Source: a bacterium
Lineage (GTDB): Bacteria; Verrucomicrobiota; Verrucomicrobiia; Limisphaerales; UBA8199
Assembly: GCA_021784555.1 (NCBI GenBank)
Contig: JAJYHY010000004.1
Location: 1 to 62,876, forward strand
Reading direction: 5' to 3'
DNA: 62,876 bases
In this document: piece after piece, positions 25,834 to 32,622 of the stretch
How the letters are laid out: the number at the start of each line of letters is the position of its first letter
Numbering within the stretch: the first letter of the stretch is position 1
The notes under the pieces: model-generated
What the model saw: the letters and a program-made list of their open reading frames with translations, nothing else
What the model was told of the DNA's origin: nothing
Database searches by the model: none
Made by a program: the position numbers and the translations under genes

Positions 25834-26415
25834 ATGCAAGATAAAATCGCTCTAACTCTGTTGGCGTTTGCCGCCGCCGGGAGTTCCCTCCTGGCGGGCG
25901 ACAAGATCGACATCAACAAACTCGACCTCTCCAAACTCCCACCGCCCGCCACTGAGCAGGACGTCACTTTTGCCAAGGACGTCCGGCCCATACTTCAGGC
26001 CTCGTGTGTCCGCTGCCATGGCGAACACCGCCCTAAGGCCAGGCTTCGGCTCGACAGCCTGGAAGGTGTGCTCAAAGGCGGAGAGCACGGCAAGGTCGTG
26101 CTCCCTGGAGACAGCCAGCGAAGCCTGCTGGTCATAGCGGTGGCGCGGATTGACAAGCACCTCTCCATGCCGCCGCAACATAAGCCGGGCAAAGGCCGGC
26201 CCGGAGGGCCGGGACGCTTCGGCCCGCCCGGCGGTCCGCCTCCGGGAGGATTTCCAGACTGGAATGGCGCGGGCGGTCCGCCTCCTCACCCTCCGGGCGG
26301 GGGACCTGGCGGGCCGGGCGGGTTCCGCGGTCACCGGTTTGGACCTCCTCCAAAGCCTCTGACGGCCGAGCAGGTTGGCCTGATACGCGCCTGGATCGAT
26401 CAGGGGGCCAAATAA
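25834..26415 (+). CDS. Planctomycete/verrucomicrobial-type c-type cytochrome domain protein
   Basis: The product is about 193 residues from ATG 25834 (MQDKIALTLLAFAAAGSSLL), with a signal peptide. The PSCyt1-like domain has DVTFAKDVRPILQASCVRCH with an intact heme motif CVRCH, then LRLDSLEGVLKGGEHGKVVL and a late DKHLSMPP giving a possible Met ligand. A Gly/Pro-rich insert follows, then the usual ending LTAEQVGLIRAWIDQGA. Such domains occur in secreted polysaccharide or electron-transfer proteins. Here it stands alone, without the DUF1549/DUF1553 parts. Confidence 0.8.
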   Translation: MQDKIALTLLAFAAAGSSLLAGDKIDINKLDLSKLPPPATEQDVTFAKDVRPILQASCVRCHGEHRPKARLRLDSLEGVLKGGEHGKVVLPGDSQRSLLVIAVARIDKHLSMPPQHKPGKGRPGGPGRFGPPGGPPPGGFPDWNGAGGPPPHPPGGGPGGPGGFRGHRFGPPPKPLTAEQVGLIRAWIDQGAK

Positions 26416-26473
26416 ACCGCGCGAAAGCCGGGCCTTCACGTTTTCTTAAGGAATGTGACGCTAGGCTGGGGTC

Positions 26474-26707
26474 ATGAAATCTGGAATCCTAGCGCTGCAT
26501 CCCCAAATTGAACGGGGCCCGGCTTCATTTTCCTACAGGTTGGGGCAACGGCCTATTACCTCGCCCGGGGGCGAGGAAGCGTCCAGCCCGGGCGAGCGAG
26601 AGAAGATCCTCCGGCGAAACGAGCGGGTCTTCAGGCGATTTGTTGCCGGCTCGCTTCTGGCTGCCGCCTTGGTTCTTTTGGCGATACTCCTGGGCTGGCG
26701 CGCCTGA
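26474..26707 (+). CDS. Small putative single-span membrane protein
   Basis: This 77-codon frame ends in a clear hydrophobic helix (VAGSLLAAALVLLAILLGWR) preceded by a charged stretch (EREKILRRNERVFRRF). No family was recognised and no strong ribosome site precedes the ATG. It lies between the cytochrome gene and the fucosidase. Called weakly because of the membrane helix. Confidence 0.35.
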   Translation: MKSGILALHPQIERGPASFSYRLGQRPITSPGGEEASSPGEREKILRRNERVFRRFVAGSLLAAALVLLAILLGWRA

Positions 26708-26787
26708 CTGGAGGCTGGCCGAAGAATAAGGCACGATCTGCATCGCAAAGCTTGAATTCGGCTCCTTGAGGGGCCAAGAATATACCC

Positions 26788-28155
26788 ATGAAACCAATCC
26801 ATGAATATCGTTCAGTTTTTTCCCTCAACCTCCTTGGGTGGCTGCCTGGCCTGGCGCTCGCCGCACTTCTGGCGACGCCCCCTCTGCGCGCCGCGGACGC
26901 ATCGTCCGAGGCCAAACCAGTTTTTGATGAAACACCCGCCCAGCATAACATGCTGATGCAGTGGTGGCGGCAGGCCCGTTTCGGCATGTTTATCCACTGG
27001 GGCATCTATTCGGTGCCCGCCCACGCCGAATGGTACATGAACAATGGCCATGTCCCCCGCGAGAAATACGAGCAGTACGCCAAGCAATTCGATCCGGTGA
27101 AGTTCAACGCCGACCAGTGGGCCCAAATCGCCGCCAATGCCGGAATGAAGTACCTCGTTATCACCTCCAAACATCATGACGGCTTTTCCATGTTCAATTC
27201 CGCCGTCACCGACTACAACGTCGTGAAGGCCACGCCCTGGGGCAAAGATCCGCTCAAGGCCCTCAGCCAGGCGTGCCGGCGCCATGGCGTCCGCTTTGCC
27301 GTTTATTATTCCATCATGGACTGGCATTCACCCTACCAGGCGGCGGCCCATCCGGATGATACGCACCCCACCTACAATCCAACCCATTTTGTTCCCGGCA
27401 AGAAGGACGATTACATCCGCTACATGAAGGCGCAATTGAAGGAATTGGTGACACAGTATCATCCGGCTATCCTTTGGTTTGACGGCGGCTGGATGCACGG
27501 CTGGACTGATGCCGACGGACGGGAGATCTTTCGTTACCTCCGCTCACTGGATCCCAGGCTCATCATCAACAACCGCGCCAGAGGCTGCGGCGATTACGGC
27601 ACACCCGAACAGCACATCCCCGCCAACGGTCTCCCTGGCCAGGATTGGGAAACCTGCATGACCATCAACAATAGCTGGGGCTACAATGCCACCGACGACC
27701 ACTTCAAATCGGCTCGGCGTCTCATCCGGAACCTTATCGACATCGCCTCCAAGGGCGGAAATTATCTGCTCAATGTTGGCCCGACCTCCCTGGGCCAGAT
27801 ACCGCAGCCGGAGGTGGACCGTCTCGAAGCCATGGGCGCCTGGCTCAAAACCAACGGCCGGGCTATTTACGGCACAAGGCCCGGTCCCTTCACCCAACAA
27901 CCTGCCTGGGGCCGCGTGACCGCCAAAGCAGACCGGCTCTACCTCGAAGTCTTCGATTGGCCCTCGGATGGCAAGCTGCAGCTCCCTGCCGTGCCCAATC
28001 GTGAAGTCACCGCCGCGTTTCTCCTGGCTCATCCCCACCGCTCCGGCGTCAGTGTGAGCCAGGGCAGCGATTCCATCACCGTCAATGTGCCCGCCGAAGC
28101 GCCTGATTCCATTGCCTCGGTCGTGGTTCTCGAACTCAAGCCAACGGCTCGGTAA
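26788..28155 (+). CDS. Secreted alpha-L-fucosidase (GH29)
   Basis: The 455-residue protein has a signal peptide (hydrophobic LLGWLPGLALAALLATPP, cleavage near RAADA). The GH29 barrel shows RFGMFIHWGIYSVPAHAEWY near residue 65, KYLVITSKHHDGFSMF, and the nucleophile motif LWFDGG near residue 230. It also has WETCMTINNSWGYN and NYLLNVGPTSLGQIP. GH29 enzymes remove alpha-linked L-fucose from glycans by a retaining mechanism, and a periplasmic or extracellular site is likely. A C-terminal beta domain (about 370-455) follows. It is a lone gene, not in a PUL-like cluster, and a 9-nt periodic repeat starts 13 bases after its stop. Confidence 0.93.
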   Translation: MKPIHEYRSVFSLNLLGWLPGLALAALLATPPLRAADASSEAKPVFDETPAQHNMLMQWWRQARFGMFIHWGIYSVPAHAEWYMNNGHVPREKYEQYAKQFDPVKFNADQWAQIAANAGMKYLVITSKHHDGFSMFNSAVTDYNVVKATPWGKDPLKALSQACRRHGVRFAVYYSIMDWHSPYQAAAHPDDTHPTYNPTHFVPGKKDDYIRYMKAQLKELVTQYHPAILWFDGGWMHGWTDADGREIFRYLRSLDPRLIINNRARGCGDYGTPEQHIPANGLPGQDWETCMTINNSWGYNATDDHFKSARRLIRNLIDIASKGGNYLLNVGPTSLGQIPQPEVDRLEAMGAWLKTNGRAIYGTRPGPFTQQPAWGRVTAKADRLYLEVFDWPSDGKLQLPAVPNREVTAAFLLAHPHRSGVSVSQGSDSITVNVPAEAPDSIASVVVLELKPTAR

Positions 28156-28167
28156 TTCCCAAGGGAG

Positions 28168-28209
28168 TCTGACGCGCCGGACAGGTCTGACGCGTCAGAC
28201 AAGTCCGAA
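28168..28209. repeat. Nonanucleotide-period repeat, copy 1 (after fucosidase stop)
   Basis: Five units with consensus NNGYCNGAC (cores TCTGAC, CCGGAC, TCTGAC, TCAGAC, TCCGAA) at exact 9-nt spacing. Same design and total length (42 nt) as the block at 34747-34788, which also follows a stop codon. Confidence 0.85.
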
Positions 28210-28225
28210 CCGCGTAAGATCCGTG

Positions 28226-28732
28226 ATGAGCGGCAAGATGAAATACTACTACGATACCTTCTCGACACCGATGGGCGAATTCTCCGTTGCGGTGGATGAG
28301 GCCGGCGCGGTCGTGGCGACTACGTTTGGCAGCACCGCCCGGCTCGGCCAACGGCTCGACGAGCATGATCTCGTCAGAAATGCGCAACGCACAGCCAGGG
28401 CGCGTCGCGAGGTAACCGAATTTTTCAGTGGCAGGCGGCGGCGCTTCACCCTGCCGCTGGCGCCGTCTGGCACTCCATTCCAGAAGCGCGCATGGTCGGT
28501 CCTGGAAGCGATCCCCTTCGGTCAAACGCGCACCTACGGCCAAGTCGCCGAGGCTCTTGGGGACCGTCGGCTGGCGCGGGCGGTTGGGAGGGCCAGTGCG
28601 GCCAACCCCGTCTGTTTGCTGGTGCCATGCCATCGAGTCATTGGCGCGGGTGGGGCGTTGACCGGCTTTGCCTACGGAATGGAACTCAAGCGCCGCCTGC
28701 TCCAGCATGAGCAAAAGGGCTCTGTCGCGTAA
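28226..28732 (+). CDS. Methylated-DNA--protein-cysteine methyltransferase (Ogt/MGMT)
   Basis: The product is about 168 residues from ATG 28226 (MSGKMKYYYDTF; ATG 28238 is also possible). It has an N-terminal RNaseH-like domain (MGEFSVAVDEAGAVVATTF) and a C-terminal DNA-binding domain with the active site PCHRVI in LLVPCHRVIGAGGALTGFA and the winged-helix part IPFGQTRTYGQVAEALGDRR. It transfers O6-alkyl groups from guanine to its cysteine in a suicide reaction. The longer upstream frame would run through the 9-nt repeat and is rejected. Confidence 0.93.
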   Translation: MSGKMKYYYDTFSTPMGEFSVAVDEAGAVVATTFGSTARLGQRLDEHDLVRNAQRTARARREVTEFFSGRRRRFTLPLAPSGTPFQKRAWSVLEAIPFGQTRTYGQVAEALGDRRLARAVGRASAANPVCLLVPCHRVIGAGGALTGFAYGMELKRRLLQHEQKGSVA

Positions 28733-28805
28733 ACACTCGCGCACCCGTGCCCGCAAATGAGCCCTGCAAAGGAATGCGGACAAAGAAATTCAGTCCTGTC
28801 ACCAT

Positions 28806-28840
28806 CAATTTACAATTTGCAATTCTTAATTCTCAATTAA
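28806..28840. repeat. Heptanucleotide-period AT-rich repeat (AATTGAG type), copy 1
   Basis: Five units on a 7-nt period (CAATTTA, CAATTTG, CAATTCT, TAATTCT, CAATTA). Read on the minus strand it follows the stop of the gene ending at 28878 and ends in TGATGG, like the copy at 49373-49410. Confidence 0.8.
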
Positions 28841-28877
28841 CCCCAGATCTATGTGGGGTGAGGCCAGCGAGTGCGCA

Positions 28878-29108
28878 TCACGCCCTGGGCGGCAGCTTCG
28901 GTTGCCGGTCCCGGCGGCGCTGTTTCTTGAGTTCGCGGTAGCGGTCGGCCAGGGCTTCCTGGAATTGCTGGCGGCTCACACCGGGGATACGCGCCAAGGC
29001 ATCTTGCAATAAACGGTCATAGCTGTTTTGCCATCGCAACCGGTCTCTTGGCTCACATGAGTCTTTTTCGTAAAGGGCCTGCGGCAGTTTATCCAGTTCG
29101 GATCTCAT
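28878..29108 (-). CDS. Small conserved-looking protein, unknown function
   Basis: The 76-residue, highly charged helical protein (LRWQNSYDRLLQDALARIPG, then LADRYRELKKQRRRDRQPK) overlaps the preceding gene by 4 bases (ATGA), which implies co-translation. No family was recognised. The pair could be a small toxin-antitoxin-like or regulatory unit, but nothing in the sequence proves it. Confidence 0.5.
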   Translation of the reverse strand: MRSELDKLPQALYEKDSCEPRDRLRWQNSYDRLLQDALARIPGVSRQQFQEALADRYRELKKQRRRDRQPKLPPRA

Positions 29109-29500
29109 TCCGGAAAAGCTGCCTTGAGGATGGCTTCCGCTTGCGCTTTTGGCATAGTGCCCTGCCAGACAGGGATCTTGTCCTGGAGTGTCTGAATGGT
29201 AGCGGCAACGTTCTCACGCAGAGCGGTGTCAGGGAAGTCCGGATGGTCCATAGCTTGGGAAAGGAACCTTCCGAAGCGGGTGAGTCGTTCGACCGTGCGC
29301 CGGTGAGCGGCCAGGTCCTCCGGAGTTTGGCTGTCGAGGAGGTGCTCATCTTCCCACTGGGCCAGAGCGGTTACGCTTCTGCCCCAGGTCTCAACTGCCT
29401 CCGAGAGTTCACGGTAAACATGGGCTTCGAAACGCTCGAAGTAGTCCGGCATGGTTGCTGGTATGGCGACTTGCACACTGAAATCTAACACGTTCATCAT
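29105..29500 (-). CDS. Protein of unknown function, first gene of a two-gene unit
   Basis: The product is about 131 residues starting MMNVLDFSVQVAIPATMPDY. It is mostly alpha-helical by composition (FERFEAHVYRELSEAVETWG, HRRTVERLTRFGRFLSQAMD), with no signal peptide or membrane helix. The 4-base overlap with the downstream small gene shows a translationally coupled pair. I do not recognise the family. Confidence 0.5.
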   Translation of the reverse strand: MMNVLDFSVQVAIPATMPDYFERFEAHVYRELSEAVETWGRSVTALAQWEDEHLLDSQTPEDLAAHRRTVERLTRFGRFLSQAMDHPDFPDTALRENVAATIQTLQDKIPVWQGTMPKAQAEAILKAAFPE

Positions 29501-29668
29501 AAACGGGAAAGCTTTCCTTGGCTTCGGTAGGTCAACGGGGCCCATTTGCGACCTAACCCAAGGCTCTCAAGGTGGTTGAAGTGGCCTCCGTGAGGCGAAT
29601 AGCTCATCTCGCTTTGAGGCGGTAGCAGGATTTTCGGGAGGCATGTGCGTGGCGCCGAGCAACCGCGC

Positions 29669-30346
29669 TCATGAGGTGCGAGGAGGCCTGGAAGCGGCAA
29701 GCCCCCCGGGCAGTCGTGAGAAGACAGGCAGGCCGGGTGCTTGGGCGGAGGCGAGCTTGACCAACCACGCCTTCTGCTTGTCCGAGAGCTTGCGGAGGTC
29801 GCCATCGCCGAAATAGGTCAGGGCTTTGAGGGTGAGCAGCGGGTTGTACTGGCAGCCGTAGATAGCACTGGCGGCGGCTAGCGCGGAGGAAAGGCTGACG
29901 CCGCTGTTGAGGATGGCAAGCAGGTCGAGGTAGTCCTTGGATTCGGCCCGCTGCGTAACGACTGCCGCTTTGAGGCCCGCCAGGTCCAGTAATGAGGCCA
30001 CACTCAGCACGCCGTCAGGGGTTATGTCCGGCTCGCCGACGCGCCCAAGGGCAAGGCCGCCGAAGAAGGAAAGTTTGACGGGCTCATCGCGCTCCACCGC
30101 CACACTCAGGGTTTGGGCGACATTCTGCAGGATCTTGGCGCCTTTGAGAAAACTCAACCTGTGAAGCAAATCCTCGGCGCCAAATCGCTCACTCGAAAAA
30201 AAATCGAAATCGGCGGAGGATCGATGTCCAAGGCGCAAGGCGACCGCGGTGCCGCCGTACAACACGAATTGCCGCGGCACCTCGGCCAACTCGCGCCAGA
30301 GGGCTCTTTGAGGACGTGGCAGGATCTCGAAATGCGGTTGGAACAT
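29669..30346 (-). CDS. AbiEii-like nucleotidyltransferase toxin family protein
   Basis: The product is about 225 residues from ATG 30346 (MFQPHFEILPRPQRALWREL). It shows LYGGTAVALRLGHRSSADFD with the Gly-Gly and Asp motifs of DUF1814/AbiEii nucleotidyltransferases, then FFSSERF. Later LDLAGLKAAVVTQRAESKDY and DLLAILNSG match the family's Lys/Asp helix. These proteins serve as type IV-like toxins or abortive-infection effectors. The gene lies 4 bases after a small partner gene with which it forms a module. The last 20 residues are Pro/Arg-rich and may be an added tail. Confidence 0.8.
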   Translation of the reverse strand: MFQPHFEILPRPQRALWRELAEVPRQFVLYGGTAVALRLGHRSSADFDFFSSERFGAEDLLHRLSFLKGAKILQNVAQTLSVAVERDEPVKLSFFGGLALGRVGEPDITPDGVLSVASLLDLAGLKAAVVTQRAESKDYLDLLAILNSGVSLSSALAAASAIYGCQYNPLLTLKALTYFGDGDLRKLSDKQKAWLVKLASAQAPGLPVFSRLPGGLAASRPPRTS

Positions 30347-30350
30347 GGAT

Positions 30351-30674
30351 TCAAAGCTTGCGCGTGGGCAGTGGCGGAACCGGCATGCGGTATCGGCAAT
30401 GCCAATAGGTCCAAGATTTGATGTCGAAGACACCCGGCGGCGGGTCCCGCAACACCCGCCGGAACATGGAATCGCCAAGGAGCTTCAAGACGAGCATGGT
30501 GTCGTCCCAATCGCCGAAGGTCATTACCTGCGCGGCAAACCGAACTTCGTCCTCGAGCCATTCATCGGGTTTCCCCCACCAGAACACCCGCGCCGCCACC
30601 GGGAGCAGCGCCTGGCGCAAGTGCTCCGGGACGGCCGTCCTCGTCTTGCTCCCCGGAGTTGCTTCCTGGTCCAA
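30351..30674 (-). CDS. Small partner of the AbiEii-like protein (antitoxin-like)
   Basis: This 107-residue protein shows the pattern LRQALLPVAARVFWWGKPDE, then VMTFGDWDDTMLVLKLLGD and PPPGVFDIKSWTYWHCRY. It resembles the short proteins (DUF6922-like) that precede DUF1814 nucleotidyltransferases in many genomes. It is the first gene of the pair, 4 bases from its partner, and probably acts as antitoxin or regulator. It contains no helix-turn-helix that I can recognise. Assignment rests on the pattern and the gene pair. Confidence 0.6.
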   Translation of the reverse strand: MDQEATPGSKTRTAVPEHLRQALLPVAARVFWWGKPDEWLEDEVRFAAQVMTFGDWDDTMLVLKLLGDSMFRRVLRDPPPGVFDIKSWTYWHCRYRMPVPPLPTRKL

Positions 30675-30677
30675 GAA

Positions 30678-31565
30678 TCAGTCCTTTCCCATGGCGGCAG
30701 GGCGGGCATTCGGCGTCAGGTCGGCGTGGCGCACGCCCGCGGCCAGCTCAATGCCGCCCAGGATGTGAGCGAGGAATAACGGCTCGCGAAAGCTCTCCTC
30801 GGTGTGCCCCATCGCGGTGTACCACATGATGCCCTTGCCGGCTGCCCGGCACCAGGAAATCGGGTGGTCCAGCCCCACTGTGCCTCCTTTATAGGACGAT
30901 TCATCCACCGTGGCCAGCACGCGCGCCTTGCCGCGCGGCGTGCCTTCGTAATTGTACCACTCATCCGTCCGGCGCCAGGTTTCAGGCAAGCCGACGGTCG
31001 ATGGATTGGACCGGTCCTCGACCTCCACCTCGGCCGGAACGACCGCCGAATGATTCTTGAACGTGACACAACACAACTCGCCGTACCAGGCCCATTTGTC
31101 CAAACACGCCGACGGCCCGAAGAGCGCGCCATGGATTCCGACAAATCCTCCCCCACCCAGCACGTAATCCTTGAGGGCCTGTTCCTGCGCCGCGTTAAGC
31201 ACGTCGCCCGTGACGCTGAGAAAAACCACGGCTTTGTACCGCGCCAGGTTGGCGGGCGTGAACACGGAGCTGTCTTCGGTCGCATCGACGGCGAACCCGT
31301 GCTCGGCGCCAAGGCCGCGGATGGTCTCTACGCCCAGCGGGATGTTCGCGTGCCGATAACCCAATGTCTTGGAGAAGACGAGCACACGGAATTTAGCCGG
31401 CGTTTCGAGTAGATTGCCGCCTCTGAGGGCGGCGGGGACGAGGAGTGACACGCTCAACGCGACGCTAGTCTTGAGAAAGCCGCGGCGCGTTTGGTTCTGG
31501 CTCGCTCCTGACTCACCTCGGCGCGGATACAAGGCTTGGATTTTCCGGCTGATGCGTGCTTTCAT
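30678..31565 (-). CDS. ThuA-domain protein with Tat signal
   Basis: The product is about 295 residues from ATG 31565 (MKARISRKIQ). A twin-arginine signal (TRRGFLKTSVALSVSLLVPA) is followed by a ThuA/trehalose-utilisation-like glutamine-amidotransferase-fold domain: FRVLVFSKTLGYRHANIPLG, YKAVVFLSVTGDVLNAAQEQ, GGGGFVGIHGA and RAAGKGIMWYTAMGHTEESF. ThuA proteins act in oxidation or turnover of disaccharides in the periplasm, though the substrate here is unknown. It is common in Verrucomicrobiota sugar-degrading loci. It ends 3 bases before the toxin-module start. Confidence 0.85.
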   Translation of the reverse strand: MKARISRKIQALYPRRGESGASQNQTRRGFLKTSVALSVSLLVPAALRGGNLLETPAKFRVLVFSKTLGYRHANIPLGVETIRGLGAEHGFAVDATEDSSVFTPANLARYKAVVFLSVTGDVLNAAQEQALKDYVLGGGGFVGIHGALFGPSACLDKWAWYGELCCVTFKNHSAVVPAEVEVEDRSNPSTVGLPETWRRTDEWYNYEGTPRGKARVLATVDESSYKGGTVGLDHPISWCRAAGKGIMWYTAMGHTEESFREPLFLAHILGGIELAAGVRHADLTPNARPAAMGKD

Positions 31566-31606
31566 AGTTTGCCTTTCATTGGTCCGTCGAATCATACTAA
31601 ACCACC

Positions 31607-32386
31607 ATGCGATGGAGAAGACATTTTGATTATACACGGCCGGCCCGGCCCAAAGTGCGGCCATTGACGCCGGAGGAGCGAGACCAGATCGTTGCTGCCC
31701 TGAATGAAGGGATCCATCGCTCCCCGGTGCTTACCGCGTTCGCCCTTCGGGTGCAGTGTTTGCGAGGCCGGTTCTATTTCGAATGGCGATGGGACCCCGA
31801 TAGCGCGCCGGAGGAGTGGTCCACTTATGGCCGGATAACTCCCCTGGAGAATCCCAAACGAGATCTCCTTTTGGAGACCCCTTATGGGAGCAATAGTTGG
31901 TCCAAAAGGGCAACCGGTTCGCCCGCCAAGCTTATTCAAGCGGTGGCGGGGGACACCGAGGGCGCATTCCACGGTCTTGGGTCTTTGGACAAGTCACTGC
32001 GAGAGGCTGCAAAAGCGGGTTTGGAGAGGCTGCCGGTTACGCAGGTCGGCCGCACTGAATTCGTTTATACCGAGACGGGAAAGCGCTGCAGCGTGGAGGA
32101 AGTCCTTTATCACTATTTTGGCCTGCCCATTCATGTGGTCGCGCGACCCTCAGGCTGGTATTCTTGTCACCGAAAACCCAGCATTGCCGAGGTTTCGCCG
32201 GATCACACGCGGGTGCTGGTCCGCTTCACCGCAACGAGTTGGTCGGGCGAGGCCTTTGGCGCGACGTGCCTTTATGCGAAACGAGAGGAGAAATGGGGCG
32301 CCTATACAATCAAGCCAAACCAAAGCGGCAACCTTGCCACTGCTGAAGCCTGGTTGGTGAAACGGGATTGGCGGGGCTGGCTTTGA
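31607..32386 (+). CDS. Conserved-looking cytosolic protein of unknown function
   Basis: The 259-residue frame starts with MRWRRHFDYTRPARPKVRPL and has no signal peptide or membrane helix. It contains LTPEERDQIVAALNEGIHRS and a C-terminal Trp/Lys-rich part ending VKRDWRGWL. I recognise no domain. It is divergent from the ThuA gene, with a 41-base spacer, and is followed by a good intrinsic terminator at 32404-32420, which supports it as an expressed gene. Confidence 0.6.
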   Translation: MRWRRHFDYTRPARPKVRPLTPEERDQIVAALNEGIHRSPVLTAFALRVQCLRGRFYFEWRWDPDSAPEEWSTYGRITPLENPKRDLLLETPYGSNSWSKRATGSPAKLIQAVAGDTEGAFHGLGSLDKSLREAAKAGLERLPVTQVGRTEFVYTETGKRCSVEEVLYHYFGLPIHVVARPSGWYSCHRKPSIAEVSPDHTRVLVRFTATSWSGEAFGATCLYAKREEKWGAYTIKPNQSGNLATAEAWLVKRDWRGWL

Positions 32387-32403
32387 AAGAGACCTCCTCA
32401 GCC

Positions 32404-32420
32404 GTCCCTTCGGGACTTTT
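32404..32420 (+). terminator. Intrinsic terminator
   Basis: GTCCC TTC GGGAC followed directly by TTTT, 18 bases after the stop of the 259-aa gene. Short but well-formed. Confidence 0.65.
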
Positions 32421-32431
32421 CCGCCATGCCG

Positions 32432-32453
32432 CGTGGCGCCCCACGTTTGAAAA
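32432..32453. repeat. CCCACGTTT/AAACGTAGG palindrome, copy 2
   Basis: CCCCACGTTT GA AAACGTAGG followed by CTATTGTCA. It matches the palindrome at 20636-20655 in stem, loop size and 3' flank (CTATTNTCA), showing a dispersed element. Confidence 0.65.
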
Positions 32454-32622
32454 CGTAGGCTATTGTCAGATGTCCCTCCGTGACAGAAAGCCAGACGGTC
32501 TGCCGGGCCCGAATTGACACCCCCGACTGCTCTGGCAGTATCGCGCTATGATTGGTGGACCTGACAAACCAGTTTTTCTCCATGGAGGCCGGCGCACCGT
32601 GCGGGAGCGACAGCCGCATGGC

